A DNA stretch of 50,694 bases from Oxalobacteraceae bacterium (lineage in GTDB: Bacteria > Pseudomonadota > Gammaproteobacteria > Burkholderiales > Burkholderiaceae_D), in the NCBI GenBank assembly GCA_025352145.1, contig JANXTY010000046.1:1-50694 (forward strand). The letters run 5' to 3'. A program made the translations under genes and the position numbers. The notes under the pieces were generated by a model. That model ran no database searches. It was not told the DNA's origin and saw only the letters and a list, made by a program, of their open reading frames with translations. Below, one piece after another: positions 7,917 through 15,928 of this stretch (position 1 is the stretch's first letter; each line of letters opens with the position of its first letter).

Positions 7917-9290
7917 TTAACTTGAAGGATGATCCGCAGACATATATTCTGATTTGAGCGTGAGCGGCTGCACTTTATGTACCGTCGCAAGGATCACCAG
8001 AAACCCAGCCACATGCAGTGACCCTGCAATCATGAGCACAGGCGCATAACTGAAACCATGATCGAGCAGCGCACCGGCGAGCTGCCCTAGCACCACTCCT
8101 CCCAGAGCGCCTCCCAACCCGACAAAGCCGGCTACCGTGCCTACTACCTGTTTCGGAAAAAGATCGGTCGGCAGGGTCATCACCAGCGTTGACCAGGATT
8201 GTTGGCCGAAAAAAGCGACACTAAACAAAGCGATCACCCAGGGCACCGACACGACGGGAATGAGCATTACCAATGGCATCAATGCGACGCTAAGTCCCAT
8301 CGCGATTTTGCGTGCAGCATTGACTGAATAACCCCGGTTCAATAGCCAGCTCGACAACCAGCCACCCGCCAAGCCACCCGCTGCGGCTGCGGCAAAGGGA
8401 ATCCAGGCTACTGAACCGATGCCCTTGATATCGAAGCCACGCGCATCGAGCAGATATTTGGGCAGCCAGAACATATAGAAATACCAGGCCGCATCGGTCA
8501 AGAATTTTGCGCCGATCACACCCCATGTTTCGCGGAAACGCAGCACTTCACGAATGGGAATAATGCACGGCTTGGTCGTCTCAGTCGTGAGTAAAGCAAC
8601 AGGTAAGCTGTCGGCCTGTGCGCCAAGCGGGGGAGGTTGTGCAGGCGAAAAATAAGAACGCATCCACCACAACGTCCACAACAAACCAAACCCACCGGTA
8701 ATGAAGAACACCCAGCGCCACGATGCAATGCCAAGCCAAGCCACATTCAGAATCGTCCAGGCGATGAGCGGCGGCGCCAGAACGCCACCGACCCCGGTAC
8801 CGGCATTGATGATCCCCATGGCGGTAGCTCTTTCCTTCACAGGAAACCATTCCGCCACCACGCGGGTCGCCGCCGGAAAACCGCCGCCCTCGCCCATACC
8901 GAGCAAGAGCCGACTAGCGGCCAGCATCACGATGCCGCCGGCAAAACCATGACTGGCACAAGCGATTGACCAGAACAGCATGATGATCAGAAAGCCGCGA
9001 CGTGTGCCGAGCACATCCATCAGCCGCCCGCCGCCGACATACATCACTCCATAAGCAAGCAGAAAGGCAGAATCGAGCAACGCCTTCATCGAGTTCGAGA
9101 TAGGGAAGTCTTTCCGAATCTCGCCGATCACTATCGGCAATGTCTGTCGGTCCAAATAACTGATCGCGATTGCTGCGCTCACCAGGAAGGCAATATGCCA
9201 ACGTAGATTGGAGGACAAGCGAGCATCAGCAGGCGGCATCGTCGCCGGTACCGTTGCAACAGCGGCACTCTGATCGGAAGTGATACGCAT
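7917..9290 (-). CDS. MFS transporter, anion:cation symporter type (ExuT/galactonate-like)
   Basis: A 457-residue major facilitator protein with about twelve hydrophobic segments. The first helix contains SYLDRQTLPIVIG, followed by the RLMDVLGTRRGF loop and a GMGEGGGFPAATRV helix, all typical of hexuronate/galactonate/glucarate symporters. It probably imports a sugar acid or related anion for the enzymes around it. The frame opens earlier (9401), but the ATG at 9290 lies one base past the stop of the beta-propeller gene, which implies translational coupling; the frame upstream lies inside that gene. Specificity is inferred from family only. Confidence 0.85.
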   Translation of the reverse strand: MRITSDQSAAVATVPATMPPADARLSSNLRWHIAFLVSAAIAISYLDRQTLPIVIGEIRKDFPISNSMKALLDSAFLLAYGVMYVGGGRLMDVLGTRRGFLIIMLFWSIACASHGFAGGIVMLAASRLLLGMGEGGGFPAATRVVAEWFPVKERATAMGIINAGTGVGGVLAPPLIAWTILNVAWLGIASWRWVFFITGGFGLLWTLWWMRSYFSPAQPPPLGAQADSLPVALLTTETTKPCIIPIREVLRFRETWGVIGAKFLTDAAWYFYMFWLPKYLLDARGFDIKGIGSVAWIPFAAAAAGGLAGGWLSSWLLNRGYSVNAARKIAMGLSVALMPLVMLIPVVSVPWVIALFSVAFFGQQSWSTLVMTLPTDLFPKQVVGTVAGFVGLGGALGGVVLGQLAGALLDHGFSYAPVLMIAGSLHVAGFLVILATVHKVQPLTLKSEYMSADHPSS

Positions 9291-9291
9291 A

Positions 9292-10359
9292 TTACCGCTG
9301 TAAATCGCCATTTTCTGGAATACCAGGTTCGTCAAGTAACTGAATCGTCGTCGCCGGACCGAAATTGGCCGGGTCTTCCCATGAACGTAATGCCCACACA
9401 ATTTTCTTCTCCGGCGTAACTTCGATTATCTGCACCGACTCCGGCCATTCCGCAGGATTTTTGATCGCGTTAGCGCACCAGCTGGCTATGACCGTATTGC
9501 CGTTCGCCAGTCGCTGAAGTCCCTGAAAAACGAAGGTGCGAATGCCTGCAGCGGCGGCATCTTGTTTGGCAAATTCCCAAACGACATCACCCTTGGAATT
9601 GAACTCGCGCACAAAACCGTAGTTACTACTGACAAGCGTATTTCCATTTTCAAGACGCAAGGCCGACCAGGGAGAGAGGACAGCGACCGACCAAACTTCA
9701 TGGCCACTGGCATCATATTCGCCAACCTTGTTGTTGTCCATGTGCGCAGCGAGAAACGTGCCGGCCTTGGTCATGTGAACGCTACGAAACTGGCCATGCG
9801 GTTTTGCTGGATTACCGACAGGAAGATTAACTGTGCGCTCCATTTTCCCGGTCGTGATATTGAAGATCATCAGCTTTGCAGGATCGCCATTCTGGACGAT
9901 CATCACACGCTCCAGGCCGATAGGCTGCGCGATATGGACTTCGGTACCTTTAGGCGCGTCATAATTCCAAATGATTTTTTTGTCCGGGGTAACCACCCCT
10001 GCCCCCGTTTTGCGCGAAAAGACGATGTTGCCATTAGAGACTAGCGTAGCGTCTCCCCATTCCTGCAGCGTGCCATCAGCACTCTTAATAGGAATAGCGT
10101 AGGTCCAGACAACTTTGCCGCCCCGCACCAAAAACATTGTCTGGTCTGGCTTACGATAATCCCACTCACCCGCATACAAAAATGGGTGCTGAGCGAGGCC
10201 CTTGCCAGGCAGAATCGCTGGAGCAAAAGGTACTGGCACCGCAGGAACAACTGCGTCCGGCAGTGCTGCGTATGCAGCCCCACTGTTCAATGTGATGACT
10301 ATTGTGCCCGCCAAAATCACGGATAGGCGAGTCCATTTCGGTCCTAGGATATATTTCAT
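9292..10359 (-). CDS. Exported beta-propeller (PQQ-repeat-like) protein of unknown function
   Basis: A 355-residue secreted protein with a signal peptide of about 25-30 residues ending near AAYAAL. The mature part is a series of beta-blade motifs with KVVWTY, KIIWNY, HEVWSV, DVVWEF and KIVWAL repeats about 40-60 residues apart, like the tryptophan-docking repeats of quinoprotein propellers or arylsulfotransferase-like proteins. No heme motif or recognisable catalytic residue was found. The frame extends nine codons upstream, but a strong ribosome site (CGGAGA) marks the ATG at 10359. It is the first gene of the minus-strand half of the catabolic cluster and overlaps the translation-initiation region of the MFS gene. 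It may bind a periplasmic sugar or act with the cytochrome-fused dehydrogenase; this is speculative. Confidence 0.75.
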   Translation of the reverse strand: MKYILGPKWTRLSVILAGTIVITLNSGAAYAALPDAVVPAVPVPFAPAILPGKGLAQHPFLYAGEWDYRKPDQTMFLVRGGKVVWTYAIPIKSADGTLQEWGDATLVSNGNIVFSRKTGAGVVTPDKKIIWNYDAPKGTEVHIAQPIGLERVMIVQNGDPAKLMIFNITTGKMERTVNLPVGNPAKPHGQFRSVHMTKAGTFLAAHMDNNKVGEYDASGHEVWSVAVLSPWSALRLENGNTLVSSNYGFVREFNSKGDVVWEFAKQDAAAAGIRTFVFQGLQRLANGNTVIASWCANAIKNPAEWPESVQIIEVTPEKKIVWALRSWEDPANFGPATTIQLLDEPGIPENGDLQR

Positions 10360-10426
10360 GACTATCTCCGACTTATCAACAAGCAATTAAAAAGTGAGTG
10401 AATGCGCCAGAAACACAACTTAAAGA

Positions 10427-10541
10427 GACCTCTGCACAACCGTAGCGAGCAGCAAATAGTGGATCGAGAAGCGCAACCAATCGACGGTATGATGAGCAGC
10501 GTAGGTTCAAGATGTGTCGTACAGTAAGTTGTGCGGAGGCC
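10427..10541. mobile_element. MITE-like element, ~115 bp, with GRCCTCYGCACAAC ends
   Basis: Inverted ends GACCTCTGCACAAC (10427-10440) and GTTGTGCGGAGGCC (10528-10541) enclose ~87 bases with no reading frame. The end sequence resembles termini of IS5-type insertion sequences common in Burkholderiales (from memory, not checked). It looks like an internally deleted, non-autonomous copy. It lies in the divergent promoter region of the catabolic cluster. Confidence 0.6.
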
Positions 10542-10608
10542 TTTTAGTATGTACGTAAAAACCCCGCTTTTTTTCGATTGGAAAGTATTGCGGGAGAACT
10601 CATTATTG

Positions 10609-10624
10609 TCAATAATTTTATTGA
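10609..10624. promoter_or_regulatory. Palindrome TCAATAATTTTATTGA, candidate operator
   Basis: A perfect palindrome with seven-base arms around TT. A related, longer palindrome covers the spacer of the promoter at 10723. Two similar sites in one divergent control region are what a dimeric repressor would use. No regulator gene is adjacent. Confidence 0.45.
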
Positions 10625-10640
10625 TCTCATTTACTAAAAA

Positions 10641-10660
10641 TACCAATTAATACCAATTAA
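10641..10660. repeat. Tandem direct repeat of TACCAATTAA
   Basis: Two exact ten-base copies, head to tail. The TACCAAT core equals the half-site of the palindromic operators bound by GntR-family hexuronate regulators (ExuR/UxuR), but here the halves are direct repeats. A link to sugar-acid control is inference only. Confidence 0.5.
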
Positions 10661-10722
10661 TTTTTTAAGTCATTGTTTTATAAATATAAATAATATTAAA
10701 AATAATATTTAGGGTAATTTTC

Positions 10723-10751
10723 TTGACATCAATAATAATATTATCGATAAT
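10723..10751 (+). promoter_or_regulatory. Near-consensus sigma-70 promoter for the aldolase-dehydratase-lactonase operon
   Basis: Perfect -35 TTGACA (10723-10728), 17-base spacer, and -10 GATAAT (10746-10751). The spacer holds TCAATAATAATATTATCGA (10729-10747), an imperfect palindrome with one mismatch, so a bound regulator would block polymerase. The start codon of the first gene is ~200 bases downstream, and a MITE-like element lies in the leader. Confidence 0.75.
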
Positions 10752-10838
10752 TTGCGATGTTTGCAGAATTATCCAACCTTCTTTTGGAAGGATTTATTCG
10801 GGAAATTTTCTTGTAAAATTTATCTTTCTATTAAAGTA

Positions 10839-10937
10839 GGGCTTACGCAAAATTGTCCCAACAAGACATGCCGACGAAGACAGTACGCTTGGTCAATAAG
10901 AAGGCATAACGCCGCTGAGGTGATTTTGCGTAAGTCC
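10839..10937. mobile_element. 99-bp MITE-like element in the operon leader
   Basis: Ends GGGCTTACGCAAAAT (left) and its inverted partner ATTTTGCGTAAGTCC (right) differ at one position. The flanks suggest a TA target duplication. No coding capacity is evident. A partial copy occurs at 4317. Its right end is 14 bases from the aldolase start codon; the AAGGA ribosome site lies just outside it. Confidence 0.7.
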
Positions 10938-10951
10938 TAAAAGGATGTCCC

Positions 10952-11860
10952 ATGAAAAAAATTTCCTATCCGCGTGGCGTACTGGCACCTGCCGTCACCC
11001 CTTTCCATTCCGATTTATCAATCGACATGGAGCGCTTTGGGGCGCACTGTCATTGGCTGCTACAACAAGGGGTGAAAGGTCTGGCCATATTCGGGACGAC
11101 CAGTGAAGCTACCTCGCTCTCATGCGAAGAACGGATGCATGGACTCGACGGCTTGCTTGCGCGCGGCGTCCCTGCTGCCTGTCTGCTGCCAGGCACCGGC
11201 TGTTCGGCCTTGACCGATACGGTCACACTAACCAGACATGCAGTGCAGCGGAACTGCGGCGGCGTCCTATTATTGCCCCCGTTTTATTACAAAGGCGTAT
11301 CCGAAAATGGTGTGTTTTCCGGTATTGCAGAATTAATCGAGCGTGTTGCCGATACCAATTTGCGCCTCTTTCTTTACCATATCCCTGCACTGACTGGCGT
11401 ACCCTTTACGGTGCCTCTGGTAGAGCGTCTTATCAAAGCTTATCCAAGCATCATTCTTGGACTCAAAGACAGTTCTGGCGATTGGAATAATACCAAATCC
11501 TATCTCGATGCCTTTCCAGGATTTGCTGTGTATTCCGGCAATGAGTCGTATATGCTGGAGACCCTCAGACTCGGTGGCGCCGGTTCTATTTCCGCCACGG
11601 CAAATGTCAATGCTGCAGGCATGCGACGCTTGCTCGATGCATGGCAAACGCCAGAAGCCGATCAAATTCAACAAGAGGTGACGCTGGTACGAAAGACCAT
11701 ACAACCGTATTCATTGATGGCGGCAACCAAGGCAATCCTGGCCCATTACAAAAACGACCCAGAATGGAATCGCCTAAGGCCACCTTTGGAACCGCTCACG
11801 GTGGAAGCGTCCCGTGCGTTGTGCGCGGCGCTGGACAACATTGGTTTTAGCTTAAAATAA
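10952..11860 (+). CDS. DapA/N-acetylneuraminate lyase family aldolase (2-keto-3-deoxy sugar acid aldolase)
   Basis: A 302-residue class I aldolase with the family TIM barrel. Visible landmarks are GTTSE at 48-52, the conserved Tyr in LYHIPA (Y142) and the Schiff-base Lys in LGLKDSSGD (K172). DapA itself is usually single-copy near housekeeping genes; the context here (sugar-acid dehydratase and lactonase downstream, transporter and dehydrogenase divergent) points to cleavage of a 2-keto-3-deoxy sugar acid to pyruvate plus an aldehyde. Ribosome site AAAGGATG precedes the ATG. First gene of a three-gene operon behind the promoter at 10723. The family is certain, the substrate inferred. Confidence 0.85.
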   Translation: MKKISYPRGVLAPAVTPFHSDLSIDMERFGAHCHWLLQQGVKGLAIFGTTSEATSLSCEERMHGLDGLLARGVPAACLLPGTGCSALTDTVTLTRHAVQRNCGGVLLLPPFYYKGVSENGVFSGIAELIERVADTNLRLFLYHIPALTGVPFTVPLVERLIKAYPSIILGLKDSSGDWNNTKSYLDAFPGFAVYSGNESYMLETLRLGGAGSISATANVNAAGMRRLLDAWQTPEADQIQQEVTLVRKTIQPYSLMAATKAILAHYKNDPEWNRLRPPLEPLTVEASRALCAALDNIGFSLK

Positions 11861-11884
11861 TCGACGACGCCTAGGAAAAATATC

Positions 11885-13663
11885 ATGACCAAAGGCATCA
11901 AAAAAGGATTGACCAGCTACGGAGATCTCGACTTCTCCCTATTTTTGCGCAAAGCCTTCATCAAGGCAATGGGCTTTTCAGACGAAGCGCTCAATCGCCC
12001 GATTATCGGCATCACCAATACCTACAGCGAATTTAATCCTTGCCACGGTACTGTGCCCCAGCTGATTACCGCGATCAAACGTGGTGTGATGCAAGCAGGC
12101 GGAATGCCGTTTGAATTTCCGACAATTTCCATTCACGAATCCTTTGCCCATCCCACCAGCATGTATCTGCGCAACTTGATGGCGCTCGATACCGAGGAGA
12201 TGATGCGCGCGCAACCGCTAGACGCAGTAGTCCTGATCGGTGGTTGCGACAAAACTATTCCCGCGCAACTGATGGCGGCGGCTTCAGCCGACCTCCCCGC
12301 TATCGTGATCCCCACAGGACCGATGCTCACTGGCCACCATAAAAGCGAGCGGCTTGGTGCCTGCACAGATTGCCGACGCTATTGGGGTAAATTTCGAGCA
12401 GGAGAAATCGACCAAGCGGAGATTGAAGAAGTCAATGCCAAACTAGCGCCAACTGCGGGCACCTGCACCGTAATGGGAACAGCCAGCACAATGGCCTGCA
12501 TCGCCGAAGTAATGGGAATGTCCTTGCCAGGAGCAGCCGCCATTCCTGCGGTTTATTCCGAGCGCTTGAGAAACGCTGAGGCTACCGGGCGCCAAGCCGT
12601 AACGATGGCCGAAAATGGAATTCTGCCCAGCAAGATCATGACAGAAAAAGCCTTTACCAATGCCTTGATCGTGTTACAGGCTATTGGAGGATCGACCAAT
12701 GCACTGATTCATCTGACAGCGATTGCCGCACGGCGCGGTATCAAGATTGATCTGGATCGATTCGATGCATTAGGCCGCCAAGTACCAGTGCTAGTCGATT
12801 TAAAACCATCCGGCCAGCATTATATGGAGCATCTGTACGAGGCAGGTGGACTGAATACGGTATTGACAGAACTACGGCCACTGCTGCATCTGGATGCCTT
12901 GACAGTGACCGGCGAAAGCCTGGGCAACGTGATCGATGCGGCCACACCGACGCCAGGTCAAGAGGTCGTGCGGCCATTATCGACGCCCTTGTTTCCCTCC
13001 GGCGGCATCGCCGTATTACAAGGTAATCTGGCACCGAACGGCTGCATTATCAAACATTCCTCTGCTACCCCGGGTTTACTCCAGCACACCGGGCGCGCAG
13101 TCGTTTTTAACTCCTTGCAGGACCTCGCGGACCGCATCGATTCGCCTGACTTGGACGTGCAAGCCGATGACGTGCTGGTGCTGCAAAATAGCGGGCCAAT
13201 AGGCGCGCCGGGCATGCCAGAAGCAGGCTATATTCCTATTCCAAAAAAACTGGCGCAACAAGGCATCAAAGACATGGTGCGAATTTCCGATGCACGCATG
13301 AGCGGCACCGCCTTCGGTACCATAGTGCTGCATATTTCACCGGAATCCGCTATCGGCGGTCCGCTGGCGTTAGTCCGCAATGGAGACAGGATTTGCCTCA
13401 ACGTCGCTGCACGTCGCATTGATTTACTGGTTGGGGAAGATGAGTTGGGGCTGCGCGAACAAAGCCGCACCGCCAACATACCCCCACGTGAAAAAGTTCA
13501 ACTGATCACGGAAAGCGGATATCGAAAAATGTTTATCAAGCACGTCACGCAAGCCCATATTGGATGCGATTTCGATTTTATGGTGCCTGATGAAATAGCC
13601 GGGTCGGCACCACTGGCCCTATTTACCGATGGCACACGCCTCGAAAGCGGCAACATGCCATGA
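11885..13663 (+). CDS. IlvD/EDD family sugar-acid dehydratase
   Basis: A 592-residue dehydratase of the IlvD/phosphogluconate dehydratase superfamily. Candidate iron-sulphur ligands are C53 (NPCHGT), C121 (GGCDKT) and C194 (TAGTCT); K123 is next to the cluster ligand where relatives carry a carbamylated Lys binding Mg2+. The ERLGACTDCRRYW segment (about 155-167) is typical of arabonate/xylonate-type members rather than branched-chain amino acid IlvD. Expected reaction: aldonic acid to 2-keto-3-deoxy acid plus water. Starts 24 bases after the aldolase stop, with AGGA before the ATG, and overlaps the next gene by four bases (ATGA). Assignment to sugar acid rather than dihydroxy acid rests on context plus that segment. 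Confidence 0.85.
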   Translation: MTKGIKKGLTSYGDLDFSLFLRKAFIKAMGFSDEALNRPIIGITNTYSEFNPCHGTVPQLITAIKRGVMQAGGMPFEFPTISIHESFAHPTSMYLRNLMALDTEEMMRAQPLDAVVLIGGCDKTIPAQLMAAASADLPAIVIPTGPMLTGHHKSERLGACTDCRRYWGKFRAGEIDQAEIEEVNAKLAPTAGTCTVMGTASTMACIAEVMGMSLPGAAAIPAVYSERLRNAEATGRQAVTMAENGILPSKIMTEKAFTNALIVLQAIGGSTNALIHLTAIAARRGIKIDLDRFDALGRQVPVLVDLKPSGQHYMEHLYEAGGLNTVLTELRPLLHLDALTVTGESLGNVIDAATPTPGQEVVRPLSTPLFPSGGIAVLQGNLAPNGCIIKHSSATPGLLQHTGRAVVFNSLQDLADRIDSPDLDVQADDVLVLQNSGPIGAPGMPEAGYIPIPKKLAQQGIKDMVRISDARMSGTAFGTIVLHISPESAIGGPLALVRNGDRICLNVAARRIDLLVGEDELGLREQSRTANIPPREKVQLITESGYRKMFIKHVTQAHIGCDFDFMVPDEIAGSAPLALFTDGTRLESGNMP

Positions 13664-14523
13664 CCGGTAGCCCATGTTTGCCGCCATGCAAACCAACCGT
13701 GCTACCTGCTCTTAAGGTGCCCGCTGGAGCATGGGACACCCATGTGCATGTCATCGGCAACCCGGAGCAATTTCCTTTTGCACTGGAGCGCTCGTATACA
13801 CCAGCACTGTGCGATATCCACCAGTACATTGATTGGATGAATCTAACCGGTGTGGCGAAAGCAGTATTGGTACAACCAAGTATCTATGGCACCGACAACG
13901 CCGCAATGCTATACGCAATGGCTGCATTTCCACAACGTTTTGTCGGGATCGCAGTCGTATCACCCACCATCAGCGATGCCGAACTGGACACGCTGGCCGA
14001 CAAAGGCGTCAAAGGAATTCGCGTCAACATCACCAACAAGGGCGGCATTTCAATCAGCCAAGCGCAACAACTTGCACACCGAATTGCGCGCTTGGGCTGG
14101 CACATCGAACTACAACTCCCCACTAATGCACTCGAACAAGCAAAAGAACTGATCGCCATTGCCAACATCGTATTGGACCATTTCAGTTTCATCGATCCGG
14201 CTCACGGATTATCTGGAGCCGATTTCAAAAAATTACTCCGTCTGCTCGATAGGGAACGCTGCTGGGTCAAGCTGTCTGCACCTTACCGCATCAGCCCTCA
14301 ATGGCGCGCCGATTATGCCGCAGCAACGCCGTATGTCAACGCGCTTATCCACGCTAATCCAAATCGATTGTTATGGGGATCTGACTGGCCACATACGGAT
14401 ATCCATGACGACATGCCTGATGATGGCATGCTGCTCGAAGCACTCTGGCAGTGGCTACCGGACACGCCCCTGCGCCACAAAGTGCTGGTCGACAATCCCC
14501 TACATCTCTACGCGCCACAATAA
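13660..14523 (+). CDS. Amidohydrolase-fold lactonase (COG3618/PDC-lactonase-like)
   Basis: A 287-residue TIM-barrel hydrolase. The metal HxH motif is near the start (WDTHVHVIG) and the late catalytic block GSDWPHTD is typical of the COG3618 group, which includes 2-pyrone-4,6-dicarboxylate lactonase and several sugar-lactone hydrolases. In this operon it most likely opens an aldonolactone to the acid used by the dehydratase. Its ATG overlaps the dehydratase stop (ATGA), indicating translational coupling. No signal peptide, so cytoplasmic. Alternative: a lactonase for an aromatic breakdown product, but no aromatic-pathway genes are near. Confidence 0.8.
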   Translation: MTGSPCLPPCKPTVLPALKVPAGAWDTHVHVIGNPEQFPFALERSYTPALCDIHQYIDWMNLTGVAKAVLVQPSIYGTDNAAMLYAMAAFPQRFVGIAVVSPTISDAELDTLADKGVKGIRVNITNKGGISISQAQQLAHRIARLGWHIELQLPTNALEQAKELIAIANIVLDHFSFIDPAHGLSGADFKKLLRLLDRERCWVKLSAPYRISPQWRADYAAATPYVNALIHANPNRLLWGSDWPHTDIHDDMPDDGMLLEALWQWLPDTPLRHKVLVDNPLHLYAPQ

Positions 14524-14587
14524 TTTACGTTGGACGTACGTTTCTGCTAGTAGTCATTCAATTTAAAAAAATCGTCATTAAAATCAA

Positions 14588-14616
14588 TTTTGATGGTTGC
14601 CACGGTGCGGTAAAAT
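14588..14616 (+). promoter_or_regulatory. Candidate promoter for pgk
   Basis: A -10 TAAAAT (14611-14616) with a weak -35 TTTTGA at 17-base spacing. Position, 40 bases before the pgk ATG, is right for a promoter. Only the -10 is convincing. Confidence 0.4.
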
Positions 14617-14656
14617 GATTGCCCTTCTTCCCCTGATTTTTTAATTATTAATAACC

Positions 14657-15868
14657 ATGCAACCAAATCTCAATTTCAACCGACTTTCCGATTTGATCGC
14701 TAATAATGCACTCCAAGGCAAACGCGTATTTATTCGCGCCGACCTCAACGTCCCACAAGACGACTGGGGCAATATCACCGAAGACACGCGAATTCGGGCC
14801 TCCGTACCCGCGATTCGGGCAGCGCTCGACGCAGGTGCGGCTGTAATGGTAACTTCTCACTTGGGACGTCCAACCGAAGGCGAATTGAACCCTGCAGATT
14901 CGTTGGCACCCATTGCAGCACGTCTCTCCAAGCTATTGGGGCAGCCTGTACCATTAAAGCAAAACTGGGTTGAAGGCGTAGAAGTCGCTCCCGGCCAAGT
15001 CGTTTTACTGGAAAATTGCCGCGTGAACAAAGGCGAGAAAAAAAATAGCGATGAACTAGCGCAAAAAATGGCCCAGCTGTGCGACGTGTATGTCAACGAT
15101 GCTTTCGGCACCGCACATCGTGCCGAAGCGACGACCCACGGCATCGCCAAATATGTCCCCATTGCCTGCGCAGGACCGCTGCTGGCGGCTGAGCTCGATG
15201 CCTTAGGCAAGGCACTAGGACAACCCGCACGTCCACTCATTGCCATCGTCGCTGGCTCTAAAGTATCGAGTAAATTGACCATACTTAAGGCCCTGGCGGA
15301 GAAGGTTGATCATCTGATCGTCGGTGGCGGGATCGCCAACACCTTCATGCAAGCTGTCGGTTTAAACATTGGAAAATCCCTCACGGAGGCGGATCTGGTT
15401 GGGGAAGCAAAATCCATTATCGACATGATGGCGGCACGGGGTGCATCAGTACCTATTCCCATTGACGTAGTTTGCGCTAAAGAGTTTTCTCCTAATGCGG
15501 TGGCGACAATTAAAGATGTCAAAGATGTTGCGAGCGACGATATGATCCTGGATATCGGCCCCAGAACTGCGGCCTTGCTGGCAGAGCAAATTGCAGGCGC
15601 CGGGACCATTGTTTGGAATGGGCCGGTCGGTGTATTCGAGTTCGACCAATTCGGGCACGGCACCAAAACTCTGGCGGTGGCGATTGCCCATTCCAACGCA
15701 TTTTCAATTGCAGGTGGCGGCGATACATTGGCGGCGATTGCGAAGTACGACGTGACGGACAAGATTAGCTACATCTCTACGGGTGGTGGCGCATTTCTGG
15801 AATTTCTGGAAGGCAAAACGCTGCCAGCAGTGGAAATTCTTGTCCAACGCCGTAAAGAACGTCCCTAA
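14657..15868 (+). CDS. pgk: Phosphoglycerate kinase
   Basis: A 403-residue glycolytic enzyme transferring phosphate from 1,3-bisphosphoglycerate to ADP in the cytosol. Substrate motifs RADLNVP (27-33) and SHLGRP (67-72) are present, with the DAFGTAHR block and a late GGGDT nucleotide-binding motif. Length is normal for bacterial PGK (about 390-400). It is followed by pyk after 60 bases and then fba, a conserved Burkholderiales order. No clear Shine-Dalgarno precedes the ATG. High confidence. Confidence 0.97.
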   Translation: MQPNLNFNRLSDLIANNALQGKRVFIRADLNVPQDDWGNITEDTRIRASVPAIRAALDAGAAVMVTSHLGRPTEGELNPADSLAPIAARLSKLLGQPVPLKQNWVEGVEVAPGQVVLLENCRVNKGEKKNSDELAQKMAQLCDVYVNDAFGTAHRAEATTHGIAKYVPIACAGPLLAAELDALGKALGQPARPLIAIVAGSKVSSKLTILKALAEKVDHLIVGGGIANTFMQAVGLNIGKSLTEADLVGEAKSIIDMMAARGASVPIPIDVVCAKEFSPNAVATIKDVKDVASDDMILDIGPRTAALLAEQIAGAGTIVWNGPVGVFEFDQFGHGTKTLAVAIAHSNAFSIAGGGDTLAAIAKYDVTDKISYISTGGGAFLEFLEGKTLPAVEILVQRRKERP

Positions 15869-15928
15869 AAATGGGGTAACCGGTTCAATCCAAAAACAAA
15901 AATATTTCAACAATACAAGGAGTAGGTA

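Noticed and set aside
10362-10646. 94-codon minus frame upstream of the propeller gene
   Set aside because: It runs through a MITE-like element and AT-rich control DNA, with no family resemblance; the strong ribosome site at 10359 belongs to the propeller gene.
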